DNA of 64,000 nt, from NCBI RefSeq assembly GCF_003399445.1, contig NZ_QUQO01000001.1, positions 2,539,001 through 2,603,000 of the forward strand, in the 5' to 3' direction. Shown one piece after another: positions 42,598 to 51,739 of the stretch. How positions within the stretch are numbered: position 1 is the first letter of the stretch; each line of letters opens with the position of its first letter. The DNA is from Parvularcula marina. GTDB taxonomy: Bacteria; Pseudomonadota; Alphaproteobacteria; Caulobacterales; Parvularculaceae. The notes beneath the pieces were generated by a model, which did not search any database, was not told where the DNA came from, and was given only the letters and a program-made list of their open reading frames with translations. The position numbers and the translations under genes are program-made.

Positions 42598-42765
42598 ATG
42601 ACCAATTTTTTTACGACGATATTCATCACCTGCTTTTTGTTTGCGCTGGCAACGCTGGCGCCCGCCGTATCCGAAGCGACATCGACGCTTGGCAAGGAAG
42701 TTGAGAGCCAGCTCTCCGCCGGGGTCATCTGTATGTCGAATGCTGGCAAAGGCGCCGGCTGCTGA
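42598..42765 (+). CDS. Small hydrophobic exported peptide 1
   Basis: A 55-residue ORF. The first 25 residues are hydrophobic (FFTTIFITCFLFALATLAPA) and look like a signal peptide or anchor; then SEATSTLGKEVESQLSAG, and a Cys-containing tail MSNAGKGAGC. AAGGGGG is 6 bases before the ATG. The end of the hydrophobic part (APAVSEAT) resembles the same region of the next small ORF (LPSLAEAT). No family known to me. Confidence 0.45.
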   Translation: MTNFFTTIFITCFLFALATLAPAVSEATSTLGKEVESQLSAGVICMSNAGKGAGC

Positions 42766-42839
42766 GCCGTTGAGAACCAATTCCCGCATCATGCGTTCAA
42801 CCAGAGACAGCTGGCGGCGTATGGTGTGGAGTTTTTATC

Positions 42840-42962
42840 ATGGTACAGATTTTATTCAGTTATGCGTTCGTCATTCTGGTCGCGGTGATGATTGCGGTTC
42901 TGCCGTCCCTTGCTGAGGCGACAATGCAGCTGGCTGCGAACATTTTCGGCGTTTTAGCCTGA
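42840..42962 (+). CDS. Small hydrophobic peptide 2
   Basis: A 40-residue ORF, mostly hydrophobic: YAFVILVAVMIAVLPSLAEA then TMQLAANIFGVLA. GGAG stands 8 bases before the ATG. Related in layout to peptide 1, 75 bp upstream. It is either a membrane peptide or a signal with a short mature amphipathic tail. Confidence 0.4.
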   Translation: MVQILFSYAFVILVAVMIAVLPSLAEATMQLAANIFGVLA

Positions 42963-43018
42963 CCCCCGGATTCCTGAGCCCATTGGCCAAATTAGCTTTT
43001 TTGCCCTAGTGGGCTCCG

Positions 43019-44059
43019 ATGATCGTCATCGGACCGCATATCCTTACAAACCCGGTGCTGCTTGCGCCCATGTCGGGGATTTCCGACCTGCCGTTCCGGC
43101 GCGCGGTCGCGAAAGCCGGGGCGGGGATGGTTGTATCTGAAATGGTGGCCTCTGAGGATCTGGTCCGCTCGCGCGCGGATGTTGTCCTGCGCGCTGCAAC
43201 CGATGAAGCGATCACGCCGAATGTCATTCAGCTTGCCGGTCGTGAGGCGCAATGGATGGAAGAGGGCGCGCGCATTGCCGAGGCGAATGGTGCCGACATT
43301 GTCGATATCAATATGGGGTGTCCGGCTCGAAAGGTGACGGGGCATCTCTCCGGCTCGGCGCTGATGCGAGATCTCGATCACGCCCTCACGCTGATCGAAG
43401 CTGTCATCCGGGGGACGACAAAGCCTGTGACCCTGAAGATGCGGCTGGGCTGGGACCATGACAGCCTCAATGCAGCAGAGTTGGGCGCGCGGGCCGAGGC
43501 GGCAGGCGTGAAGATGCTGACCGTTCATGGAAGGACCCGCCAGCAATTCTACAAGGGGACTGCAGACTGGGCCGCCGTGCGCGTGGTCAAAGAAGCGGTT
43601 TCGATCCCTGTGATCGTCAATGGTGATATCTGTGATGCCTCAACGGCCCGCGAAGCGCTCCGGCTCTCAGGTGCCGATGGCGTGATGGTCGGGCGCGCTG
43701 CCGAAGGGCGGCCCTGGTTGCCGGGGGCGCTGGCAAAAGCGCTCGATGAAGGCGGAGAGATGTCGATCCCGGATCTGGCATCTCAGGCCCGGCAGGTGCT
43801 GGACCTATATAAAGACACACTCACCCATTATGCCGAGGGCCATGGCCGGGGCGAAGAGGCCGGGGTGCGGCTGGCCGTGCGGACGGCCCGCAAGCATCTT
43901 TCGGGCTTTATCACTCATGCGCCTGCCGCGTGGGAAGCGGAAGAGCGATCGTCCCTGCGGAGCCAGCTTTGCCGTAGCGAAAACCCGGACGAGGTCATCG
44001 ACATCCTGTCCCGCCTTGCCAGCGAAAATCAGGGCGATATTTCCACAAAAGCTGCGTGA
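43019..44059 (+). CDS. dusB: tRNA-dihydrouridine synthase B
   Basis: A 346-residue FMN enzyme reducing uridines in the tRNA D-loop. Seen: [44 protein letters not shown], catalytic Cys101 in [39 protein letters not shown] and the [17 protein letters not shown] phosphate loop. In alphaproteobacteria it usually heads the ntr operon, and ntrY follows here 98 bp later. The ribosome site before its ATG is weak. Confidence 0.94.
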   Translation: MIVIGPHILTNPVLLAPMSGISDLPFRRAVAKAGAGMVVSEMVASEDLVRSRADVVLRAATDEAITPNVIQLAGREAQWMEEGARIAEANGADIVDINMGCPARKVTGHLSGSALMRDLDHALTLIEAVIRGTTKPVTLKMRLGWDHDSLNAAELGARAEAAGVKMLTVHGRTRQQFYKGTADWAAVRVVKEAVSIPVIVNGDICDASTAREALRLSGADGVMVGRAAEGRPWLPGALAKALDEGGEMSIPDLASQARQVLDLYKDTLTHYAEGHGRGEEAGVRLAVRTARKHLSGFITHAPAAWEAEERSSLRSQLCRSENPDEVIDILSRLASENQGDISTKAA

Positions 44060-44157
44060 CACGTCCTGCGGGAGGATGTACTGTTGCGCTTTGGCAACGC
44101 TGTGGCGCGGGTGACACGCTCGTCATGGTGACATTCGGATCGGTCTGAAGAGGCAGG

Positions 44158-46440
44158 GTGAGCAAGAAAGCTCATACGGACGGCACGAAAGCACAGATTG
44201 GCGACCGCACCATGAAGAGCGGGACGCTCTTTTTGGCATTGGCCGCACTTGGCGCCGTCATCTTCGGGATCACAGCCTATGCGATGGTTCACTTCGTCGA
44301 GGGCGTGCCGCGTTCGATCACGGCTGTCTTCGCGCTGGTGGTCATGTTCTCGGTCGCGCTGTCGGTCGTGGTTGTCGCGAACCTCATCGATGTCTTCAAA
44401 GGGTCGAGGGCGGGCTTGCGCGGCGCAAAGCTGCACAAGCGGTTCGTCACCCTGCTGATCGTTGTCGGCGTTCTGCCGGCGATCATCGCCTTTGCGCTGA
44501 CGGGGACCGTCCTCAAAGCGTTCTCGGATGAGTATTTCGTTGACCGGGTGACCGAGGCAAACCTCGTCGCGCGGGACTTCGCCAATGGCTATTTCACCTC
44601 CGAGTCCCGAAAGCTCGGGCCGGAAGTCGTCCAGATGGCGACCGATTTATCCTTACAGGCACAAACCGGCCTGACGCCGGAAGCGCAGCCCGTGGGCTTT
44701 CGCAAATATCTTCTCGGTCAGGCCATTTTGAGAAATCTCTCCGGCATCACCATTCTTGATCGCGACTATAATGTCGTCATGGAGGTGAGCCGCCTGCCGG
44801 GCGGGCACTACCGCCTGCCGCCTAAAGCCTATTTCGATGATGTCAGCACGCCGGGCGCCATTCCCTACAAGTTCGACGCCAATGACCGGAACACCTTCGA
44901 TGCGTGGTATGCGCTCTATTATACCCCGCAGGGCTATTTCATCGTCGCCTATAAGGCTGAGAACCCGGCCATCGCAGAGCAGCTGCTTCAGGTCCGGCAA
45001 TTCCGTGACCAGACGAACGAAGTTGAGACAAGGCTTGCCGAACTCAGCCGGACCTTCGCCATAGGCTATGGGCTGGTCATGGTTCTCCTGTTGCTCGGCG
45101 CGATGTGGATCGGGATCATTGTCGCCAATGCGATCATCGGGCCGGTGCGGCGTCTGGCGACGGCAGCAGGCGCGGTTTCCGAAGGCGATCTCACCAGCCG
45201 GGTGGAAATCCGCAAAGGCGATGGCGAGCTTGGGGAGTTGGGCGAAGCGTTTAATGAGATGACCCGCCAGCTGGCCGGGCAGCGCGATGATCTGATCGCG
45301 GCGCATGAGCAGTCAGATGCAAGGCGGCGTTTCATTGAGACGGTGATTTCCGGTGTGCCCGCGGGCGTCCTTAATGTCCGCAATGACGGTCGTGTGGCTC
45401 TTGCCAATCCGTCAGCGGAGCGCCTGCTTGGGGCCGCACCGGGCCGGGTCAATGGTGCAGATATCTCAGACGTCCTGCCCGAGCTTGATGGACTGATGGA
45501 GCAGGCAAAGGCGCTGACCGGTCAGGATGTGCGCGACCAGATCGAGTTATCAAGGGGCGGCACATCACGGATCATCAATGTGCGGATCAGTCCAGATGAT
45601 CCTGAACAGCCTTCCGGCTTCCTGATCACCCTTGATGATATTACCGAGCTGATCTCGGCCCAACGGAACGCGGCATGGGGTGATGTGGCGCGCCGGATCG
45701 CCCATGAGATCAAGAACCCGCTGACACCCATCCAGCTCTCGGCAGAGCGCCTGAAGCGCCGTTACGGCAAGCAGCTTGGCGAGGACAGAGAGGTCTTCGA
45801 TCTCTGTACGGAGACAATTATCCGGCATGTCGGCGATATCGGCCGCATGGTGAATGAGTTCTCCTCCTTTGCCCGGATGCCGGAACCTATTCTTGCGAAT
45901 GTCGACCTGCGGGAAATCGCGCGGTCCTCGGCATTTTCTTTCTCTGTCGCGAACCCCAATATCGAATTCAAATTCGAGATCCCTGATGAGCCGGTTGTGG
46001 CCGTGTGCGATGGCCGGCTGGTGGGGCAGGCGGTCGTCAATCTTGTGAAGAACGCGGTCGAGGCGATCATTGAAGGCGATATCGGAGAGCCGGGCCAGAT
46101 CATCATCGCGCTGGAGACGGACGGTACCGAAGTCCGCCTCGATGTCATCGATAATGGCAGGGGACTGCCCGAGAAAGACCGCTCCCGCCTGACCGAGCCC
46201 TATATGACCACAAGGGCGAAAGGGACGGGGCTTGGCCTCGCCATTGTCCGCAAGGCGGTTGAGGAACATGGCGGCAGCTTTGCGCTGATCGACCGGGCGA
46301 GTGACGGAAATCGCGGCGCCATTGCGAGAATCATTCTTCCCGCGCCTGCTGCTGAAGAGAGCAGCAAGGACGTAACTGAGACGCAGGCGGATGAAGCGCC
46401 TGTAAGTGAACAATCAGCTCAAATGGAGAGAGAAGCCTGA
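44158..46440 (+). CDS. ntrY: NtrY-type nitrogen/redox sensor histidine kinase
   Basis: A 760-residue inner-membrane kinase. Three helices precede and one follows a periplasmic sensor region (about residues 115-300): TLFLALAALGAVIFGITAYA, VFALVVMFSVALSVVVVANL, VTLLIVVGVLPAIIAFALTG and YGLVMVLLLLGAMWIGIIVA. Then HAMP (IGPVRRLATAAGAVSEGD), PAS, HisKA with His516 in RRIAHEIKNPLTP, N-box NLVKNAVEAI, G1 VIDNGRGLP and G2 TGLGLAIV. It phosphorylates NtrX. A GTG start follows an AAGAGG ribosome site; the first ATG (44212) is an alternative. Its stop overlaps the ntrX ATG by one base. Confidence 0.93.
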   Translation: MSKKAHTDGTKAQIGDRTMKSGTLFLALAALGAVIFGITAYAMVHFVEGVPRSITAVFALVVMFSVALSVVVVANLIDVFKGSRAGLRGAKLHKRFVTLLIVVGVLPAIIAFALTGTVLKAFSDEYFVDRVTEANLVARDFANGYFTSESRKLGPEVVQMATDLSLQAQTGLTPEAQPVGFRKYLLGQAILRNLSGITILDRDYNVVMEVSRLPGGHYRLPPKAYFDDVSTPGAIPYKFDANDRNTFDAWYALYYTPQGYFIVAYKAENPAIAEQLLQVRQFRDQTNEVETRLAELSRTFAIGYGLVMVLLLLGAMWIGIIVANAIIGPVRRLATAAGAVSEGDLTSRVEIRKGDGELGELGEAFNEMTRQLAGQRDDLIAAHEQSDARRRFIETVISGVPAGVLNVRNDGRVALANPSAERLLGAAPGRVNGADISDVLPELDGLMEQAKALTGQDVRDQIELSRGGTSRIINVRISPDDPEQPSGFLITLDDITELISAQRNAAWGDVARRIAHEIKNPLTPIQLSAERLKRRYGKQLGEDREVFDLCTETIIRHVGDIGRMVNEFSSFARMPEPILANVDLREIARSSAFSFSVANPNIEFKFEIPDEPVVAVCDGRLVGQAVVNLVKNAVEAIIEGDIGEPGQIIIALETDGTEVRLDVIDNGRGLPEKDRSRLTEPYMTTRAKGTGLGLAIVRKAVEEHGGSFALIDRASDGNRGAIARIILPAPAAEESSKDVTETQADEAPVSEQSAQMEREA

Positions 46441-47828
46441 TGGTTTCATCAGTTGATATTCTGGTCGTCGATGACGAACGTGATATCCGCGAAATGGTCG
46501 CGGGGATTCTCGAGGATGAGGGGTATAATCCGCGTACCGCTGCGGATAGTGACGCTGTCTTTGCGGCCGTCCGTGACCGGATCCCTTCTCTGGTCATTCT
46601 TGATATCTGGTTGCAGGGCTCAAAGCTTGATGGTCTCGCCATCCTCGATGAGCTTAAAGCCATGCATCCTGATTTGTCGGTCATCGTCATTTCAGGACAC
46701 GGCACGATAGAGACGGCCATCGCAGCGATCCGTAAGGGCGCCTACGACTTCATCGAAAAGCCGTTCAATGCCGACAAGCTGATGATCACGGTCGCGCGCG
46801 CGCTGGAGCTTGCGCAGCTCCGCCGTGAGAATACCGACCTCCGGGAACGGTCAAGCGAGCTGACGTTGATCGGTGACAGTAATCTGATGTCGGGTCTTCG
46901 TGCGACGATCGACAAGGTCGCGGATGCTCGCTCTCGTGTGCTGATCGAAGGTCCAGTTGGCTCCGGCAAGGAAATGGTGGCGCGCGAGCTTCATAAACAG
47001 TCCTCGCGCGCGGAGCGGCCTTTCGTGGTCGTCAGTGCCGCGACGATCGAGCCTGACCGGATGGAAGAAGCCCTGTTCGGCATCGAGGGCGAAGATGGAC
47101 GGCCACATGTCATCGGACTTCTCGAGAAGGCGCATGGCGGCACACTTCTTTTTGACGAAGTTGGCGACATGCCGCTTGAGACTCAGACCAAGATCCTCCG
47201 CGTTCTCGTCGATCAGCGTTTCATGCGGGTGAGCGGCGTTGCGCCTGTTGCCGTTGATGTGCGGATTGTGTCTTCGACGTCCCGTGATCTTCTGGCTGCT
47301 GCAGAAACAGGCGCGTTCCGTACGGATCTTTATCATCGTCTCGCCGTCGTCAAAATGACGACGCCATCACTGGCGGAGCGTCGTGAAGATATCGGCCTTC
47401 TGGCAGAGCATTTCCTGCGCCAGATCGCAGACACATCAGGTTTCTGCCGCCGGCAGCTGACAGAAGAGGCGCGGGCCGCTCTCCAGACCTATGCCTGGCC
47501 CGGCAATGTCCGGCAGCTCAGAAACGTGCTCGAGCGGACCCTGATCCTGTCGGGCCGCGATGAGCGCAAGGCCATCGCACTCGAGGAACTGCCCGAGGAA
47601 GTCGTCCGCTCAGGACCTGTCTTCCCCGTTGGAGATGGCCTCGAGCAGATCATCTCTCTTCCCTTGCGCGAGGCGCGGGAGCGGTTCGAGCGTGAATATC
47701 TGATGGCGCAGATCGCACGTTTTGCCGGGAACATCTCCCGCACGGCGGCCTTTATCGGCATGGAACGCTCGGCCCTTCACCGGAAGCTGAAAGCCCTCAA
47801 GGTCAATAGCGGCGGCAAGGAAGAATAG
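46440..47828 (+). CDS. ntrX: NtrX response regulator
   Basis: A 462-residue regulator: receiver (Asp55 in LVILDIWLQG, Lys in FIEKPFNA), AAA+ domain (IEGPVGSGKEMVARELH Walker A, TLLFDEVGDMP Walker B) and a C-terminal Fis-type helix-turn-helix (GNISRTAAFIGMERSALHRKLKAL). The sigma-54-contacting GAFTGA loop is absent: after EALFGIEG the sequence goes EDGRPHVIGLLEKAHGG. This is what I know from other alphaproteobacterial NtrX proteins, which act with sigma-70. It works downstream of NtrY in nitrogen, redox or envelope control. Confidence 0.93.
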   Translation: MVSSVDILVVDDERDIREMVAGILEDEGYNPRTAADSDAVFAAVRDRIPSLVILDIWLQGSKLDGLAILDELKAMHPDLSVIVISGHGTIETAIAAIRKGAYDFIEKPFNADKLMITVARALELAQLRRENTDLRERSSELTLIGDSNLMSGLRATIDKVADARSRVLIEGPVGSGKEMVARELHKQSSRAERPFVVVSAATIEPDRMEEALFGIEGEDGRPHVIGLLEKAHGGTLLFDEVGDMPLETQTKILRVLVDQRFMRVSGVAPVAVDVRIVSSTSRDLLAAAETGAFRTDLYHRLAVVKMTTPSLAERREDIGLLAEHFLRQIADTSGFCRRQLTEEARAALQTYAWPGNVRQLRNVLERTLILSGRDERKAIALEELPEEVVRSGPVFPVGDGLEQIISLPLREARERFEREYLMAQIARFAGNISRTAAFIGMERSALHRKLKALKVNSGGKEE

Positions 47829-47951
47829 GGGAGGCGCAAAAGCCTCGGTTGCCCCGGACGGCTGCGCACCGCATATTAACGCTGGCGGGGCAAAAGGCAG
47901 CGACCATCGCCACTTCCTCTGGGGAAGCTGCTCAACGGATAATGAGTGCCC

Positions 47952-48722
47952 ATGTCAGCGCCTGCACCGAAAATTCACAAGCCGGGATTTTTCGCGTCCG
48001 TCCGCAACAGCTTCCTGACGGGGGTCGTGATCGCGGCGCCGCTGCTGATCACCTTCGCAGTGATCTATTGGCTGATCACCGGGCCGCTCGCCCGGCTCGA
48101 TGTTTTCGTTCAGAACAAGATCCCCCAGCGTTGGCTGCCGCCCTTCCTTGAGGAAGTCTCGATTGTCCCGGGCTTCGGGGTGCTCGTTGCCGTTATCTTC
48201 CTGATTTTGCTGGGGATCGTGGCCAAGAACTTCATCGGCCAGTTCTTCATCAATTTCGGTGAGCGCGTGCTCGACAGCGTGCCGGTCGTCCGCAACCTCT
48301 ACGGCTTTTTCAAAAATGTCTTTGAAATGGCGCTGCAGCAGTCAGAGCAATCCTTCAAGGAAGTGGCGCTGATCGAATATCCGCGCCCCGGCTTGTGGAC
48401 GATCTGTTTCGTTGTGACCTCGACCAAGGGGGAAGTCCGTCACGGGCTGAAAGACATCGGCGATGACATGACGAATGTCTTCGTGCCGACCACACCCAAT
48501 CCCACTTCGGGATTTCTGCTCTTCGTGCCGCGCTCAAAACTGCGGCCATTGGAGATGAGCGTTGAGGATGGAGCGAAAATGATCTTCTCGGCCGGCCTTG
48601 TGGCGCCCCAATATGATCCAGATGCGCCGACGCCGTTGCCGTCCGACACCACAAACGGGCATTCGGGCAAGGGATTTCGCTTTCTGGGGCGTAAAAACTC
48701 GAACGGGAACCGGGAAGCCTGA
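47952..48722 (+). CDS. DUF502 family inner-membrane protein
   Basis: A 256-residue protein with two transmembrane helices (FLTGVVIAAPLLITFAVIYWLITG and FGVLVAVIFLILLGIVAKNFIG) and the DUF502 body: RVLDSVPVVRNLYGFFKNVFEM, VALIEYPRPGLWTICFVV, NVFVPTTPNPTSGFLLFVP and MSVEDGAKMIFSAGLV. Function unknown; such proteins often neighbour recG in alphaproteobacteria. Start at 47952 was preferred to the GTG six bases upstream. Confidence 0.9.
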   Translation: MSAPAPKIHKPGFFASVRNSFLTGVVIAAPLLITFAVIYWLITGPLARLDVFVQNKIPQRWLPPFLEEVSIVPGFGVLVAVIFLILLGIVAKNFIGQFFINFGERVLDSVPVVRNLYGFFKNVFEMALQQSEQSFKEVALIEYPRPGLWTICFVVTSTKGEVRHGLKDIGDDMTNVFVPTTPNPTSGFLLFVPRSKLRPLEMSVEDGAKMIFSAGLVAPQYDPDAPTPLPSDTTNGHSGKGFRFLGRKNSNGNREA

Positions 48723-48874
48723 CCGCAACATGCCCGTCAGGCGGGTAAGTCACGCATTTAACTATAAAAATCCGGGGATTAACCAAAGAAAAGCGGCCCT
48801 TAACCGGGCATTCATCTTGCACATCAGGGGTTGCGTACGGTAACTTTCTGTAAACCTCTTGTGCGAGTAGAGAC

Positions 48875-49606
48875 ATGAAACGCGTTTTGAGTATCCTTAT
48901 TGCCGCTGGCATGGCGCTGTTTGCGACGGCCCAAGCAGGCACTGTGTATAATTACACGATCACCGATTCCAATCAGAAGGCCGATGTCGGCCAGCTGGAA
49001 TATCTCTCTGTGTCTTACGACACGGACGAGAAAATTTCCTTCAAGGCCAAGCTTGGCAAATCGCCTGCCGGCGTTGCGGCCAATGGCGGCTGGTTTGTGC
49101 TGAGCCCGGGTGCGAACCCGAAGGGCATCGGTAACGAACTCGCGATCTTCTACATGGATTTCGAAGGCGGCGACCTTTACGTCTACAAATATGACGGCCG
49201 TTCAGGCAGCAGCTCTTTCGGTCCGAACTCTTTCAAGCGCTATGGCTCCTACATCACCACTTACTATGACGTCCTGAACGTCACCGGTGATGCGGATGGC
49301 CTGACAATCGAAATCAACAACCTTTCGATTACTGAACTGGCGCCTGGCACCTTCGGCCCGAACTGGACCGGCGCTTCCTTTGGCGAGAAATTCGGCGCCT
49401 GGATCCACTTCACGGCTCTTGATGAGTTCCGCACACGTCGCGGCAAGATCAAGGCTTACGATCCGGGTCTGCAAAGCTGGTACGACATTGCCAATCGCAA
49501 CACGACCGAAGTTTCCGAACCGATCGGTTTCGCAGCGGCTGGTCTTCTGCTCGCAGGTGGCCTCGTCGGGTGGCGCCGTCGCCAGCAGCGTGTTGCTGCC
49601 GCATAA
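48875..49606 (+). CDS. PEP-CTERM-type exported protein
   Basis: A 243-residue protein with a signal peptide (LSILIAAGMALFATAQA) and at its end a sorting signal: SEP, then a hydrophobic helix GFAAAGLLLAGGLVGW and basic RRRQQR. In PEP-CTERM proteins this tail is cut by an exosortase and the protein is sent to the envelope or exopolysaccharide. The motif here reads VSEP, a variant. The middle 190 residues (YNYTITDSNQKADVGQL, FYMDFEGGDLYVYKYDGRSG) are beta-rich with no family I recognise. No exosortase in the window. Confidence 0.8.
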   Translation: MKRVLSILIAAGMALFATAQAGTVYNYTITDSNQKADVGQLEYLSVSYDTDEKISFKAKLGKSPAGVAANGGWFVLSPGANPKGIGNELAIFYMDFEGGDLYVYKYDGRSGSSSFGPNSFKRYGSYITTYYDVLNVTGDADGLTIEINNLSITELAPGTFGPNWTGASFGEKFGAWIHFTALDEFRTRRGKIKAYDPGLQSWYDIANRNTTEVSEPIGFAAAGLLLAGGLVGWRRRQQRVAAA

Positions 49607-49609
49607 AGA

Positions 49610-51700
49610 TTATCCGGCTCTGAGACGTTTCACCGCGTCATCCTGGCCGTAGAGATAAAGGAGCAGCCGTCGCGCTGCTCCTTTTTTTGTTTCCAGATCC
49701 GGGTCTTCTTCGATGATCGTGCGAGCTGTTGCTGCCGCTTTCTCAAGGAGACGGCCGTCACGGCCCAGATCGGCGATGGTGAAATCAGGCAGGCCGGACT
49801 GAGCCGTCCCCAGCGCATCGCCGGGGCCGCGCAGCAGAAGATCCTCCTCCGCGATCCGGAACCCGTCTTCTGTCTCTCGCAGAATGTTGAGCCGCGCTTT
49901 CGCCGTCTCACCGAGCACGCCGCTCTCGCCTGTCGAATAGAGGAGGAGGCAGCTTGAGGGCTTCTCGCCCCGGCCAACCCGGCCGCGTAGCTGGTGGAGC
50001 TGGGCAAGCCCGAAACGCTCGGCATGCTCGATCACCATGACGGTGGCGTTCGGCGTATTGACCCCGACTTCGATGACAGTGGTCGCGACCAGCACGGCAA
50101 TCTCGCCCCGCGAGAAGGCTTCGATGACGGCGTCTTTTTCCTCCGCCTTCATCTGTCCGTGTACCATGCCGACCCGATCCCCGAAGCGGTCGGTGAGCGC
50201 GGCAGTTCGCGACTCGACGGATGTCAGATCGAGCATTTCGGTATCGGCGACCAGCGGGCAGACCCAATAGACCTGATCGCCTTTCTCAAGTGCACGCCCG
50301 ATGGCGGAGATGACGTCCTCTATACGCTCAAGGGGCAGGGCGCGGGTCGTCACGGGTTTCCGGCCCGGCGGCTTCTCCCGGATCTGGCTGACTTCCATAT
50401 CGCCATAGGTCGTGAGGGCCAGCGTGCGCGGGATCGGCGTTGCCGTCATGACAAGGACATCGGCCCGGCGCCCCTTGTCCTGCAGCGACAGACGCTGGCT
50501 GACCCCGAAACGGTGCTGCTCATCAACGACGACAAGTCCGAGGTCGGAGAATTCGACATCCGAGGAGAAGAGGGCATGCGTACCGATGACCATCTGCACA
50601 TAACCCTTGGCGATACCCGAACGGGTTGCGGCGCGGGCCGGTCCCTTGTCCCGGCCAAGCACGAGGGCCGTCGTCAAGCCAAGCTTGTCGCAATAGGGCG
50701 CAATCGTCTCGTAATGCTGCTGGGCCAGAATCTCTGTCGGGGCCATCAGGGCCGCCTGCGCGCCGGCTTCGACAGCCCGCAGCATGGCAAGGAGCGCGAC
50801 CATGGTTTTGCCGGACCCGACATCGCCCTGAACGAGCCGCACCATCCGCGAGGGGGCGGACATGTCTTCTTCGATCTCGGTTAGGACTTTTTCCTGATCA
50901 CCGGTCAGGGCAAAGGGCAGAGCCTTTCTGGCAGGCTTTGTCAGGGAGCCGTCTCCCATCAGGGACCGGCCCGCCATTTTCTGGCGGCGATGACGGATCA
51001 GACCGAGCGCCAGCTGGTTCGAGAGAAGCTCATCATAGGCCAGCCGCTGGCGGTGCGTGGCTTCATGGCTAAGCTCAAGAGAAGATATAGGATTATGCAG
51101 TGTCCGGATTGCCTCTTTCCATGCGGGCAACAGCGCGGCTTCTTCTTCAGAGAGCCATTCAGGCAGGTCCGGGACGCGGGTCAGGGCGTCGCCGATGGCT
51201 TTCCGGTAGACGGCTGCCGTCAGCCCGGCGGTCAGTGGATAAACGGCTTCGCCCGGCGGGATGCCGCCCTCATCAGCACTCGCGACATAATCCGGATGAG
51301 TGATCTGGCGTTCACTGTCATAGAGGTCGATTTTGCCGCTGATGAGACGTGTGCTGCCTTCCGGCAATGACCGCACAAGCCAGTCAGCCCGCGCATGGAA
51401 ATAGACAAGCGTCAGGAAGCCTGTCTCATCCGAACAGATGATCTTGTAGGGCAGGGATTTCCGGTTGCCCGGCGGCGCCTGATGCTTGTCGATCCTGACT
51501 TCAACGGTCGCTACACGGCCCGGTTCGGCGTCTGCCAGTTTGGGGCGATAGGAGCGGTCGATAAACCCGACGGGCGGCTGGAGCAGCAGATCGATGATCC
51601 GCGGCCCGGCCAGTTTGGACATCAGCGCAGCAATTTTTGGCCCCACCCCGCGTAAGGAGGAGACATCAGCAAAAAGCGGATTGAGGATCGAGGGCCGCAT
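49610..51700 (-). CDS. recG: ATP-dependent DNA helicase RecG
   Basis: A 696-residue helicase that remodels stalled replication forks and Holliday junctions. The N-terminal wedge/OB region (LRGVGPKIAALMSKLAGPRI, VATVEVRIDKHQAP) precedes the SF2 motor: Q-type LTGDQEKVLTEIE, Walker A RLVQGDVGSGKTMVAL, motif Ia MAPTEILAQQHYE, DEQH box VVVDEQHRFGV, motif III VMTATPIPRTLAL, then IAVLVATTVIEVGVNTPNATVMVIEHAERFG and QLHQLRGRVGRGE. Length is that of RecG. Its 3' end holds the embedded terminator of the neighbour. Confidence 0.96.
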   Translation of the reverse strand: MRPSILNPLFADVSSLRGVGPKIAALMSKLAGPRIIDLLLQPPVGFIDRSYRPKLADAEPGRVATVEVRIDKHQAPPGNRKSLPYKIICSDETGFLTLVYFHARADWLVRSLPEGSTRLISGKIDLYDSERQITHPDYVASADEGGIPPGEAVYPLTAGLTAAVYRKAIGDALTRVPDLPEWLSEEEAALLPAWKEAIRTLHNPISSLELSHEATHRQRLAYDELLSNQLALGLIRHRRQKMAGRSLMGDGSLTKPARKALPFALTGDQEKVLTEIEEDMSAPSRMVRLVQGDVGSGKTMVALLAMLRAVEAGAQAALMAPTEILAQQHYETIAPYCDKLGLTTALVLGRDKGPARAATRSGIAKGYVQMVIGTHALFSSDVEFSDLGLVVVDEQHRFGVSQRLSLQDKGRRADVLVMTATPIPRTLALTTYGDMEVSQIREKPPGRKPVTTRALPLERIEDVISAIGRALEKGDQVYWVCPLVADTEMLDLTSVESRTAALTDRFGDRVGMVHGQMKAEEKDAVIEAFSRGEIAVLVATTVIEVGVNTPNATVMVIEHAERFGLAQLHQLRGRVGRGEKPSSCLLLYSTGESGVLGETAKARLNILRETEDGFRIAEEDLLLRGPGDALGTAQSGLPDFTIADLGRDGRLLEKAAATARTIIEEDPDLETKKGAARRLLLYLYGQDDAVKRLRAG
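49658..49688 (+). terminator. Rho-independent terminator inside the 3' end of recG (antisense)
   Basis: AAGGAGCAG, 8-base loop CCGTCGCG, CTGCTCCTT, running into seven T. On the plus strand it follows the PEP-CTERM gene by 52 bp but lies in the last codons of recG on the minus strand. Confidence 0.85.
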
Positions 51701-51739
51701 GGAAGCGCTTTTAGCGCCGTCCGGGCCGCTTCGTCACCT

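Noticed and set aside
47829-47870. Weak hairpin after ntrX (GAGGC...GCCTC)
   Set aside because: Five-base stem and no following T-run, so a terminator cannot be claimed.
48800-48850. Possible sigma-54 promoter before the PEP-CTERM gene (TTGCAC...TTGC)
   Set aside because: The spacing between the two elements is 3 bases too long for a -24/-12 promoter.
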